Shown here: positions 18,978 through 26,677 of the stretch, piece after piece
How positions within the stretch are numbered: the first letter of the stretch is position 1
Layout: each line of letters opens with the position of its first letter
Source: UBA2882 sp045542735
GTDB taxonomy: Bacteria; Bacillota; Clostridia; Lachnospirales; Lachnospiraceae
NCBI GenBank assembly: GCA_045542735.1
Contig: JAZQLQ010000011.1
Span: 48,174 to 112,173, forward strand
Direction of reading: 5' to 3'
Length of the DNA stretch: 64,000 bases
Notes under the pieces: generated by a model
Database searches by the model: none
What the model was told of the DNA's origin: nothing
What the model saw: only the letters and a program-made list of their open reading frames with translations
Program-made: the position numbers and the translations under genes

Positions 18978-19754
18978 ATGATTATTTGTAAAGAATGCGG
19001 CGGTGAATTTAAAGAAAGAGAAGCCGCTTGCCCTTATTGCGGAGCCCTCAACTATGTTGGCGCCGAAGAGCAATATATGGACAATCTGGAGTCTTTACGG
19101 AGCGATATGGCCGATATGGGTGACGATTCCAAAGAGGCCTATACAGCCAGTGCCAAAAAAAGCTCCATTGTCATTATTGCTACCTTAAGTGTCTTACTGT
19201 TAGTTGCAGGTATTATTGTTGCTATTATTCTGATTTGTCATACAGTTATGACAGCTTCCGAGGGTGAAGATATTGTCAAAAAACAGATGCTTTGGCGTGA
19301 GCAATATCTGGATGATTTGGATGCCATGTATGAAGCCGGTGATTATGATGCAATTGTTACCTTTATGGATGATCATGCGGAAGATGACGGATATAGCATC
19401 TACTCTTGGGAGCATTGTGATTTCATACAGGTATACCGTTCTTATTCTTTGTTTCATTCCAACGTCGACCAATGGGATAGTTTTGATCTGACCATGAAAA
19501 AATGGACATTGTATGATGCTGTTTCCATTGAATGCTATTTATCTACAGACATATATATGTTTTCTGAAGAAGAAAAGGTTATGATAGAAGGTTGGTGCGA
19601 AGAAGTTACTGCCTTTTATCACGATTGTTTAGGGTTGTCTGATGAAGAAATTACGGAAATGCATGCCTATGTCATCTCCAACTCAACAACCGGCCTCCCC
19701 GAATCTAAACTGTGCAAGCAATATTTAGAAGAAATTTTAGGATATACCGAATAA
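18978..19754 (+). CDS. Zinc-ribbon single-pass membrane protein (cluster gene 1)
   Basis: A 258-aa protein of unknown function. N-terminal zinc ribbon CKECGGEF..CPYCGA (residues 4-23), a linker, one strong membrane helix (about 62-86), then an acidic extracytoplasmic domain rich in Tyr, Trp and Asp. SD AGAAGAGG lies 7 nt before the ATG. It is the first of three same-strand genes with the same ribbon or helix layout. No catalytic motif is visible; the ribbon would face the cytoplasm and the acidic domain outside. Confidence 0.8.
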   Translation: MIICKECGGEFKEREAACPYCGALNYVGAEEQYMDNLESLRSDMADMGDDSKEAYTASAKKSSIVIIATLSVLLLVAGIIVAIILICHTVMTASEGEDIVKKQMLWREQYLDDLDAMYEAGDYDAIVTFMDDHAEDDGYSIYSWEHCDFIQVYRSYSLFHSNVDQWDSFDLTMKKWTLYDAVSIECYLSTDIYMFSEEEKVMIEGWCEEVTAFYHDCLGLSDEEITEMHAYVISNSTTGLPESKLCKQYLEEILGYTE

Positions 19755-19773
19755 TGAAAGGAGATCTTTTGTT

Positions 19774-20589
19774 ATGATGAAATGTAAATTTTGTGGTTCC
19801 AACATCGATATCGAATCCGATGTTTGTCCCTTTTGCGGATTATCCAAATCCCAGTTTGAAACCCACCGCGAAGATATGCGGGATTATTCGGATGCGTTTA
19901 AAGCCACCCGCGAAGGCGTTGTAAAAGAAAATAAAAGGTTTAGCAGCAATGCCGCTTCTATTACGGTGTTGTCGGTTTTGATTATCGGCATTTTACTCTT
20001 AATCATTGGCACAAGCCAAAGTTATGATATCTATTATGCCATAAAGACATCCAAAATTTTAAGAAATCCTTCTATCCATATCGAACGGTTAGAGGAAGCA
20101 TTGGCCGAAAATGACTATCAGGCATATTATCAGTATTTTTATGCACAGGATATCAGTCAGATTGACCGCGACAATCCCGTCTTTGCCAAATATCAATTGA
20201 TGGGAACCATGACAACCCATTATACATCTGCCATATCCGGTCTGCAGGAATATATCGCTTGGGATGAAGATTATTATCTTACAAAAGAAGAAGCCCTGTC
20301 CCGTTTTGCTAAACAATATTCCGGTTTTATCGATGCCTATAACAGGTATTATTTAAATACCGGCGACTACCGTCCTTATGCAGACGAAGCCTATTCTCCT
20401 GAAATGATGGCACACATGGAACAACTCAAAAAAGATTTGGATCAATGTATTATCGCCTATTTAGGTGTCGATGCACAACTACTGGAAGAAATGCCTTCCA
20501 TGAGCGATGCACATCGCATCGTTACCTTAGAGAACGCTGTATTAAATACTACAGATTCAATCGGAAAGGAGGACGCTTCAAATGAATAA
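19774..20589 (+). CDS. Zinc-ribbon single-pass membrane protein (cluster gene 2)
   Basis: A 271-aa relative of the preceding protein: zinc ribbon CKFCGSNI..CPFCGL (residues 4-22), membrane helix about 67-88 and an acidic, Tyr-rich outer domain with EDALAENDYQAYYQYF-like helices. The ribosome site AAAGGAGA is 11 nt upstream. The shared order (ribbon, helix, helical outer domain) and spacing indicate tandem duplication followed by divergence. Function unknown. Confidence 0.8.
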   Translation: MMKCKFCGSNIDIESDVCPFCGLSKSQFETHREDMRDYSDAFKATREGVVKENKRFSSNAASITVLSVLIIGILLLIIGTSQSYDIYYAIKTSKILRNPSIHIERLEEALAENDYQAYYQYFYAQDISQIDRDNPVFAKYQLMGTMTTHYTSAISGLQEYIAWDEDYYLTKEEALSRFAKQYSGFIDAYNRYYLNTGDYRPYADEAYSPEMMAHMEQLKKDLDQCIIAYLGVDAQLLEEMPSMSDAHRIVTLENAVLNTTDSIGKEDASNE

Positions 20590-20995
20590 TCAACCCAAAA
20601 AGAAAAGTCCCATCCTGACCATCCTTTTGGTAATAGCCAGCATCGTATTTTTCTTTATGCTTATCACATTTATTATTGTTTTCCTCGATAATGACTACTC
20701 TGCTGAACATGATGCCGATTACCTATATTACTATGTGGAAAATGGTGATTACTCCAGATTATACGAAGCATGTTGCCAAAACCGTGCCTACAACGTAGAG
20801 GCAGACGCGGACATGTTGGAAGTTTATGCCATCGCAGATTATTATCATGCTTCTTTTATGTATTATGCTTATAAAGATGCGGATCCTGCCATGGCAAGTA
20901 AGTACTCAGATGCTATGAAAGAGCATGCCTCTAAGGTGGGGGAGATGTCCTTTGTACTGGAAGATATCGATGCCCAATTTACGGCATATCAATAA
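20582..20995 (+). CDS. Single-pass membrane protein (cluster gene 3, no ribbon)
   Basis: A 137-aa protein with one membrane helix (about 11-31) and an acidic outer domain (DADYLYYYVENGDYSRLYEA) resembling those of the two genes before it, but the N-terminal zinc ribbon is absent. The start overlaps the end of gene 2 by 8 nt, with AAAGGAGG just upstream, so translation is coupled. A terminator follows directly. Function unknown; probably a partner in one membrane complex. Confidence 0.75.
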   Translation: MNNQPKKKSPILTILLVIASIVFFFMLITFIIVFLDNDYSAEHDADYLYYYVENGDYSRLYEACCQNRAYNVEADADMLEVYAIADYYHASFMYYAYKDADPAMASKYSDAMKEHASKVGEMSFVLEDIDAQFTAYQ

Positions 20996-21006
20996 AACAC
21001 AAAAAG

Positions 21007-21042
21007 AAAAGCCGTGTTCTATCTTTAGAACATCGGCTTTTT
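21007..21042 (+). terminator. Terminator of the zinc-ribbon cluster
   Basis: AAAAGCCGTGTTCT/AGAACATCGGCTTTTT stem (one internal mismatch) with a T5 run, 12 nt after the stop at 20995. Confidence 0.85.
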
Positions 21043-21104
21043 CAATGGATTTATAAGTACCTGTTACACATGCCATTATACTATCATGAGTGTGGGTGAA
21101 ACAC

Positions 21105-21127
21105 ACCACCCGAAGTGGGTGGTTTTT
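21105..21127 (+). terminator. Second hairpin with T run ahead of the thioesterase
   Basis: ACCACCC-GAAGT-GGGTGGT followed by TTTTT. It lies 62 nt before the thioesterase start and may back up the terminator above or act as a leader attenuator. Confidence 0.6.
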
Positions 21128-21189
21128 ACAAAACCCACCATATATCGACAATATTTTTATTACAAAATACGAAAAGGAGCATAAATATT

Positions 21190-21552
21190 ATGAATATGAT
21201 TACAAGACATCTGGTTCGCCCCACAGACTTAAACCACCATGGTACCCTTTACGGCGGCCGCATTGCAGAATGGATGACAGAAGCTGCATTTATGGGAATG
21301 GCACAAATCCTTAGACACACAGACCACGCCGTCATCGTGTCTACCAAAGATTTGACCATTAAAAAACCGGTAAAACCCGGCACCGTATTTGAGCTTGGTT
21401 ATGAAATTGTTGCAACCGGCAATACCAGTATCACAGTCAAAATCACCGGTCGGGATATGTTGACACCCGAAAACATCCATACCGAAGGTACTTTTATCTT
21501 TGTAACCATCGATGAAAACGGTAACAAAATGGCGCATGGCATCACCCTCTAA
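21190..21552 (+). CDS. Acyl-CoA thioesterase, hot-dog fold
   Basis: A 120-aa single hot-dog protein of the YciA/BFIT acyl-CoA thioesterase type. The motif HHGTLYGG near residue 14 marks the active-site turn and is followed by the long helix WMTEAAFMGM. It would release free acids from acyl-CoA. Start 21190 is chosen for AAGGAG upstream; a frame open from 21115 lacks a ribosome site. It converges with dus, and the two stop codons share bases 21550-21551. Confidence 0.87.
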   Translation: MNMITRHLVRPTDLNHHGTLYGGRIAEWMTEAAFMGMAQILRHTDHAVIVSTKDLTIKKPVKPGTVFELGYEIVATGNTSITVKITGRDMLTPENIHTEGTFIFVTIDENGNKMAHGITL

Positions 21553-22508
21553 GGTTGATAGCCTGCGCCTTCTTTGATATCACAAGCCGCAAACAACGCA
21601 TTTGCAACTCCTTTGTATTCTATCAAAGTTTTTGACTTACGGATTTCTTTGCCGTATGTTTCACTCCCCTCAAATATCGGGAGCATATAATGCCACAACT
21701 CTTTCATTTTTTGCAATACGATTACATCCGAGTGCAAAGCCTCTCCATATGCCGCACATAATTCACCTACAAACTCACGCATTCTCTTTTTGTCTGCTTT
21801 TCCCGTACCTCTAATTTCTTCAAACAATGCAGGATTTGCCAGCGCGCCCCGCCCCATCATAACTGCGTTCACTTTGGGAAATTTCTGTAAGATATTTTGA
21901 TAATCCTCCACCGTGAAAATGTCACCGTTGTAGCACACCGGATTTTTACTATTTTCATAGGCATAGACAAATTCTTCCATGTGGGGTTTGCCACGATAAA
22001 ACTCTTTTTGAATGCGTGGATGTATCATTAATTCCCGGATGGGAAAACTATTAAACAAATCCATTAATTCATAAAATTCATCGGCGGCATAACGACCCAG
22101 ACGCGTTTTGACTGAGATATCCATATCCGGCAACCCATCAAAAATTTCATCTAAGAATTTTTGCAGTTCATCCTGCCTTGTGAGAAATCCGGAACCTTTT
22201 CCTTTGGCAACCACAGTATTGGATGGGCATCCCAGATTGAGATTGACTTCCTTGTATCCAAGTTCTGCCAAACATTTTGCCGTATGGACAAACTCATCCG
22301 CCCGATTACCGATAATCTGCGGAATCACATGAAGTCCCACATTATGCTCCGGTAACACATCCTGTCTTTCTTTTGTTCGAATTTCCCTTATCTGATTAGG
22401 CGCAATAAAAGGCGTTACATAACAATCTGCAGCTTCAAAATGCTTTGCCTGCATATTCCGATATACATAGCCCGATATTCCTTCCAAGGGCGCAAAATAA
22501 AGTGTCAT
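21549..22508 (-). CDS. dus: tRNA-dihydrouridine synthase
   Basis: A 319-aa flavin enzyme that reduces uridine in tRNA D-loops. It has the TIM-barrel Dus start YFAPLEGI, the catalytic Cys in NLGCPSN (near 94), KTRLG, and MGRGALANP near residue 220. Convergent with the thioesterase on the right strand. Which D-loop position it modifies cannot be read. Confidence 0.94.
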   Translation of the reverse strand: MTLYFAPLEGISGYVYRNMQAKHFEAADCYVTPFIAPNQIREIRTKERQDVLPEHNVGLHVIPQIIGNRADEFVHTAKCLAELGYKEVNLNLGCPSNTVVAKGKGSGFLTRQDELQKFLDEIFDGLPDMDISVKTRLGRYAADEFYELMDLFNSFPIRELMIHPRIQKEFYRGKPHMEEFVYAYENSKNPVCYNGDIFTVEDYQNILQKFPKVNAVMMGRGALANPALFEEIRGTGKADKKRMREFVGELCAAYGEALHSDVIVLQKMKELWHYMLPIFEGSETYGKEIRKSKTLIEYKGVANALFAACDIKEGAGYQP

Positions 22509-22584
22509 ATATATTCTAATCCTTTTTTATCATCGTTATTCCTGCACATCATACCACATTCTCCGTATCTTTACAAAACTTACC

Positions 22585-22614
22585 ATTATAAAAAAAAAAC
22601 GTCGGCAAATACTA
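22585..22614 (+). promoter_or_regulatory. Possible sigma-G/F-type promoter of the spore protein gene
   Basis: AATACTA (22608-22614) matches six of seven bases of the sigma-G -10 consensus CATACTA. ATTATA lies 17 nt upstream (22585-22590) and matches the 3' half of TGAATA. Modest match, but placed correctly for an alpha/beta spore protein gene. Confidence 0.4.
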
Positions 22615-22654
22615 AAGCCAAGATAAGTTGCAGGCACGAGCCAAAAGAAAAAAA

Positions 22655-22689
22655 TCTTAAGGTAAGTGTCACACACACTTATCTTAAGA
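22655..22689 (+). promoter_or_regulatory. Long hairpin in the spore protein gene leader
   Basis: Arms TCTTAAGGTAAGTGT (22655-22669) and ACACTTATCTTAAGA (22675-22689) pair over 15 bp with one G-U and a CACAC loop. It ends 11 nt before the GGAGGTG ribosome site. No T run follows, so it is not a terminator; mRNA stabilisation or translation control is possible. Confidence 0.7.
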
Positions 22690-22712
22690 AAAGAAAACGG
22701 AGGTGAAAAATT

Positions 22713-22904
22713 ATGGCATCCAGCAACACAAGTAAAAAAGAAGCGAAAGCAGCTATGGATCGTTTCAAAACAGAGGTAGCAAGCGAACTTGGTGTAAACT
22801 TAAAAGAAGGTTACAACGGTGATTTAACATCCAAAGAAGCTGGTTCTATCGGTGGTGAAATGGTTAGAAGGATGATCAAAAAACAGGAAGAGCAGATGAA
22901 GTAA
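22713..22904 (+). CDS. Alpha/beta-type small acid-soluble spore protein
   Basis: A 63-aa SASP that coats forespore DNA and protects it from UV. It shows the germination protease site TEVASELGV (residues 20-28) and the DNA-binding block GDLTSKEAGSIGGEMVRRMI (residues 35-54). GGAGGTG is 7 nt upstream. Direct evidence that the host makes endospores. Confidence 0.97.
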   Translation: MASSNTSKKEAKAAMDRFKTEVASELGVNLKEGYNGDLTSKEAGSIGGEMVRRMIKKQEEQMK

Positions 22905-22931
22905 CATCGGCCCAAAGCCTGAAATCCTAAA

Positions 22932-22967
22932 AGAGCCTGTCTCTGCAACAAAGCGGAGACAGGCTCT
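22932..22967 (+). terminator. Terminator after the spore protein gene
   Basis: 12-bp perfect stem AGAGCCTGTCTC/GAGACAGGCTCT with a T5 run just after (22971-22975). It lies between two convergent genes and may serve both. Confidence 0.88.
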
Positions 22968-22976
22968 ATCTTTTTC

Positions 22977-23525
22977 TTATCTGTAAATAATCGCTTTGGC
23001 AATCTGATCAGCCTTTTCTTTTCCTTCGAAGCGTTCTACAATCGCCAGTCCAAAGTCAATGGCTGTCCCCAGCCCTCTGCTGGTTGTCACATGATCTGAA
23101 ACCGCCACACTTTGCTGTGATACATTTGCCCCCTCCAGGTGACTCTCAAAGCTGGGATAGGAAACCGCATCTCTTCCCTTCAAGATACCTTTGTGACCAA
23201 AGATACTGGGTGCTGCACAGATTGCACTGACACACTTACCTGCCTCATAAAAAGCATCCACCTGCTTCATCAATTCCTCGCAAGCTTCCAAGTTGGTAGT
23301 ACCGGGCATTCCGCCGGGAAGTACAATCATATCCAGTTCGTCAAAGTTAACATCTGCCAACAATTTATCCATAACTACAGTCACTCCATGGGAACTTGTT
23401 ACGGTCTGTTCTCCTGTCACAGAAACCATGTCTACTTCAATCTGTGCCCTTCTGCAGATATCTACTACCAAAAGTGCTTCACATTCTTCATATCCTGTTG
23501 CGAAAAAAACACCAATCTTTGCCAT
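22977..23525 (-). CDS. DJ-1/PfpI family protein
   Basis: A 182-aa class I glutamine-amidotransferase-like protein of the DJ-1 clade. The nucleophile elbow is AICAAPSIFG with Cys near 105, and the acidic partner Glu is in ATGYEECEAL near residue 16. Family members are proposed deglycases, glyoxalases or redox chaperones. Convergent with the spore protein gene; start ATG 23525. Confidence 0.9.
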   Translation of the reverse strand: MAKIGVFFATGYEECEALLVVDICRRAQIEVDMVSVTGEQTVTSSHGVTVVMDKLLADVNFDELDMIVLPGGMPGTTNLEACEELMKQVDAFYEAGKCVSAICAAPSIFGHKGILKGRDAVSYPSFESHLEGANVSQQSVAVSDHVTTSRGLGTAIDFGLAIVERFEGKEKADQIAKAIIYR

Positions 23526-23547
23526 TATTTACTCATCCTTTCGAAGA

Positions 23548-24459
23548 TTATTTTTTATCTTTCTTTACCAATATAATAACAGCCACAATCAACATAGGCA
23601 ACATACTGATAATGCCAATCGGTGCAGGTCCCAATGTCATTTGATCTGCATAATCCGTATTCAACACCATAGCTGTCACACCGGCAATCGCATTAAATGC
23701 TCCATGTGCCAAAGCAGGAACCCATATACACCGGGTCATTTCATATACTGCATCCATTAAAGTACCCAATACAACAGTACACAAACAAAACATCGCCATA
23801 CCAAGGAAAGGTGCTCCCCAGTACTCAAGGCCATACTCATAGCCGGCGAGAATCATCGCAGGCCAATGCCATGCGCCCCAGATGATACCGCTGACAACAG
23901 TACCTTTTACTCTACCCAGACGCTCTTTTAACATAGGTTGCATCACGCCTCGCCAACCGGCTTCTTCACCCAGTGCAAAAAACATATTTACTAAGGGCGC
24001 ATATGTAATTGCCTGAATCGCTCCGATTAAGGCATACATAAGGGGTGTAATCCCCAATGCCTGAAGCTGTGCAAGTACTTCTTCACCGCCTGCTGCCTTC
24101 AGATACATTCCTGTGGTGTCAAACCGTTCCGGGAAAATAGCAAAATATAAAACAGCTCCCAAAACCGTAAGCACAGCCGGACCAAACCATGCTGCCAACG
24201 TTCCTAAAATCGTGTTTTTGGTATTCTCCTTAAATTTGGGCAACCATCCGATAGTACGAAGGGGCGCCTTCGCCAATAACGCACCTAATAACGGTGCAAA
24301 CATACATATCGCCAGTATTCCCGAAAATGCCAACTGATTTCCCTGCCATGCAAAATAGCTTGCAATCACCTGCAATACCCATGCAACAGAAAAGGTCCAC
24401 ACCAGATACCAAATAAATTTCTTTTTATCCCATAACTTATATTCTTTTACTTCCTGCAT
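23548..24459 (-). CDS. CPBP-family intramembrane metalloprotease
   Basis: A 303-aa membrane protein with about eight helices and the CPBP (Abi/CAAX-like) motifs: EEAGWRG (the two Glu and Arg), HWPA (about 215) and HGAFNA near the C-terminus. Prokaryotic members process or protect membrane peptides. It is 2 nt downstream of the MerR gene, so the regulator very probably controls it. Confidence 0.9.
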   Translation of the reverse strand: MQEVKEYKLWDKKKFIWYLVWTFSVAWVLQVIASYFAWQGNQLAFSGILAICMFAPLLGALLAKAPLRTIGWLPKFKENTKNTILGTLAAWFGPAVLTVLGAVLYFAIFPERFDTTGMYLKAAGGEEVLAQLQALGITPLMYALIGAIQAITYAPLVNMFFALGEEAGWRGVMQPMLKERLGRVKGTVVSGIIWGAWHWPAMILAGYEYGLEYWGAPFLGMAMFCLCTVVLGTLMDAVYEMTRCIWVPALAHGAFNAIAGVTAMVLNTDYADQMTLGPAPIGIISMLPMLIVAVIILVKKDKK

Positions 24460-24461
24460 AT

Positions 24462-25199
24462 TTATTCCCCCTTATCTTCTTTCTCCGAATGATACACTTC
24501 TACACAAAAGCCCTTATGCCCACAAGCACTACAGGTAACCTTTCTGGTTGTGGGTGTATGATTTGCCCAGAAAAATTCCTTCATGGAAGGTTGAAACACC
24601 TCATGGCACTCAGGACAGATATATGCCGTATTTTTATAATAGTACTTCACAGCAAATACAGTCAATCCTATCATTGGAATCAATCCGATGATAAAAGGCC
24701 ACCAAATCCCTTTTCCAAAACCCAGATACAAGGTTCCTACCTCAAGCACATCAACCAAAATTCCCAATGCAAAAATAATGGCTCTCGTCCGGTTCATTTT
24801 CTTTCTATTTTTCATTTCATACGCTATATCATTTAAATTTTCTAAGGAAAAATTGTCGTAGTTCTTCATTTCACGACGGATTGCTTCTATATTGTTTTTT
24901 TGCTTTTCCTTTTCTTCAATTTCTTCCTTAATCATTAATAACTGTTGCTCTAATAAAACAGAAATCACGTTCTCTGCATTATCTGCTGCCAAAATCTCGT
25001 TAATACTGTTAATCGGAATATCCAAATCGCGCAAAAAGCAAATCACACGAAGCTTGCGTAAATCCGCATCATTATATAAGCGTCTGCCGCCTTCCGTTAA
25101 TTCGTTGGGTACCAATATCCCTCTGGTGTCATAATATTGTACCGTACGGACCGTCACTCCCGCCAGCTTTGCAATTTCTCCCGTTGTGTATTGTGACAT
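24462..25199 (-). CDS. MerR-family regulator with membrane segments and a C-terminal zinc ribbon
   Basis: A 245-aa protein. Residues 1-70 are a MerR winged helix (YTTGEIAKLAGVTVRTVQYYDTRGIL), followed by a coiled coil (about 80-125). Unlike classical MerR proteins it then has two membrane helices (about 140-180) and a CPEC..CSACGHKG zinc ribbon (about 195-235). A membrane-embedded MerR sensor coupled to a CPBP protease is suggested. The start at 25199 (MSQYTT) is preferred, with GGTGGTG upstream. Autoregulation through the dyads upstream is likely. Confidence 0.88.
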   Translation of the reverse strand: MSQYTTGEIAKLAGVTVRTVQYYDTRGILVPNELTEGGRRLYNDADLRKLRVICFLRDLDIPINSINEILAADNAENVISVLLEQQLLMIKEEIEEKEKQKNNIEAIRREMKNYDNFSLENLNDIAYEMKNRKKMNRTRAIIFALGILVDVLEVGTLYLGFGKGIWWPFIIGLIPMIGLTVFAVKYYYKNTAYICPECHEVFQPSMKEFFWANHTPTTRKVTCSACGHKGFCVEVYHSEKEDKGE

Positions 25200-25224
25200 A
25201 GCTTTCACCACCTTTCGAAGCCTA

Positions 25225-25271
25225 ATTTAACGCATTACGTTACGTCACAAGCAATACCTTACGCTACGTCA
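25225..25271 (-). promoter_or_regulatory. MerR-type promoter with tandem operator
   Basis: Minus strand -35 TTGCTT (25254-25249) and -10 TTAAAT (25230-25225) are 18 nt apart. The dyad TGACGTAACGTAA (25247-25235) lies in the spacer, where MerR proteins bind. A second copy with one change, TGACGTAGCGTAA (25271-25259), is exactly 24 bp further up, before the -35. Confidence 0.7.
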
Positions 25272-25333
25272 TTTTTTTATTTTGAGCACATTTTCTTGAT
25301 TCCAGATTAATTTTTACACCATTTTTCTTGAGT

Positions 25334-25912
25334 TTAGTTTGCTTTTGCACTCCACCATGCAAGAAATTCTGTGATGTAACGTTCCTTCGGTGTGATAACT
25401 TCCATATCTACTTCAGGATTTTGTTTGGCATAATCTGCAAGTACTTCTGCCAAATTTTCTTTTGATTTCATGTAATCCGCAATGATATATTCCTGACTCA
25501 TACCTATTTTTTGTAAAAGAACCGCTGATACAACACCTGTTCTGTCTTTTCCCGCATTGCAAAAATACAGCACATTTGATTGTGCATTCCAAATCACGTC
25601 AATGATTTGCTCCATCTTTATATCTGCCATATGGATATATGACTTTGAAACGTCATCCGCATGCTCCGGCACAACATTTCCACCGGTCACAGGCATGCAA
25701 TAATATCGAAATCGTGGATTATGTATTAACGGACATTCTCTTTGTAACCGTTCCTCATACGCTCTCAAATCTACGATAGTAGTAATATGATTTTTCACAA
25801 GCCAATCTGCCTCTTCCTGTGTTATTTGGCTTGGAACATCACTTCTGATAAACCTCAGACTGTCAGGCAGGATTGCCCGCGTATTTTTTGTACTCTCTAA
25901 TAGACTCGACAT
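25334..25912 (-). CDS. Tyrosine-protein phosphatase
   Basis: A 192-aa phosphatase of the bacterial tyrosine/serine type. The P-loop CNAGKDRTG (CX5R) lies near residue 118, with the general-acid region ITTIVDLRAYEE at about 49. The N-terminal FIRSDVPSQIT motif is typical of the family. Such enzymes dephosphorylate proteins or phosphoinositides. It is a stand-alone minus-strand gene, upstream of no visible kinase. Confidence 0.88.
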   Translation of the reverse strand: MSSLLESTKNTRAILPDSLRFIRSDVPSQITQEEADWLVKNHITTIVDLRAYEERLQRECPLIHNPRFRYYCMPVTGGNVVPEHADDVSKSYIHMADIKMEQIIDVIWNAQSNVLYFCNAGKDRTGVVSAVLLQKIGMSQEYIIADYMKSKENLAEVLADYAKQNPEVDMEVITPKERYITEFLAWWSAKAN

Positions 25913-25941
25913 ATGTATTCCTCCCCAAACATATCGCTTGT

Positions 25942-26139
25942 CTACTTCTCCTTATAATACAACATGCAATGGCAGTATCCTTCAAAATCAGGATCTGCAA
26001 TCTGGTCCTTAAACTCTTTGCACATGCATTTGTTATCTTCAATCCGTTCCGTACGGCAGGGACAATAGCCGCCGCTTTTCTTCAGTCCGTCACGGATCAT
26101 TTCCACGATTTTAGCATCTTCGTTTACTTTAATCTTCAT
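25942..26139 (-). CDS. Miniature ferredoxin-thioredoxin reductase catalytic-chain-like protein
   Basis: A 65-aa protein with three Cys pairs: CPC (near residue 26), CMC (near 38) and CHC (near 56). The plant/cyanobacterial catalytic chain has CPC-X16-CPC-X8-CHC binding a 4Fe-4S cluster beside a redox disulfide. Here the gaps are about 9 and 15, so the layout is conserved but the spacing is rearranged and the chain is much shorter. It lies 45 nt downstream of the thioredoxin gene on the same strand, supporting ferredoxin-linked thioredoxin reduction. Start 26139 has GAGAGGGTG upstream. Confidence 0.75.
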   Translation of the reverse strand: MKIKVNEDAKIVEMIRDGLKKSGGYCPCRTERIEDNKCMCKEFKDQIADPDFEGYCHCMLYYKEK

Positions 26140-26184
26140 ATTATCACCCTCTCGACGATACAAACATCCGTCTATTCATGTTAA

Positions 26185-26496
26185 TCAACCCTTCATCCAA
26201 GCCTTCAAAGCATCCTTAGGCATAAAACCGGAAGTACGCTTTACTTCTTCTCCATCCTTAAAAAGAATCAAGGTAGGAATACTTGCCACACGATACTGAA
26301 TCGCTAACTCCTGATTTTCATCCACATCCACCTTACCAATGACAACATCACTTTCCTCTGCTGCCACTTCCTCAATAAACGGAGCAAGCATCATGCAGGG
26401 TGCACACCAGGTTGCCCAAAAGTCCACCCATACAAGACCTTTTTTCTCCAATACCTGCTCTTTAAAATTTTCTTTTGATAAATGTACGACTGCCAT
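26185..26496 (-). CDS. trxA: Thioredoxin
   Basis: A 103-aa thioredoxin fold with active site WCAPC at about residues 29-33 (the usual WCGPC with Gly replaced by Ala) and the cis-Pro in SIPTLILF. It reduces protein disulfides. AGGAGG precedes the ATG. No NADPH thioredoxin reductase is next to it; the small FTR-like gene is. Confidence 0.95.
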   Translation of the reverse strand: MAVVHLSKENFKEQVLEKKGLVWVDFWATWCAPCMMLAPFIEEVAAEESDVVIGKVDVDENQELAIQYRVASIPTLILFKDGEEVKRTSGFMPKDALKAWMKG

Positions 26497-26590
26497 GACT
26501 TTAACCTCCTGTATTTCATATCATTATTCTTTCTTTTCTCTTCTTTAATTATGCCATTCACGCACCTATAAAACAAGCCAAAATAACGTA

Positions 26591-26619
26591 TTCCAAAATC
26601 CTTTTTCGGGCATTATAAT
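26591..26619 (+). promoter_or_regulatory. Promoter of the CYTH gene
   Basis: TTCCAA (26591-26596), 17-nt spacer, TATAAT (26614-26619), 59 nt before the start. Good -10, weak -35. Confidence 0.5.
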
Positions 26620-26677
26620 AAGAATAGTGGGGCTTTGGACCTCCTCATTCTATTTCATCTTGAAAGGAATTTAAAAC

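Noticed and set aside
21061..21127. Remnant of an IS200/IS605-type element suggested by the CCACCC/GGGTGG hairpin
   Set aside because: No transposase fragment, no second end and no target duplication are visible; treated as a terminator.
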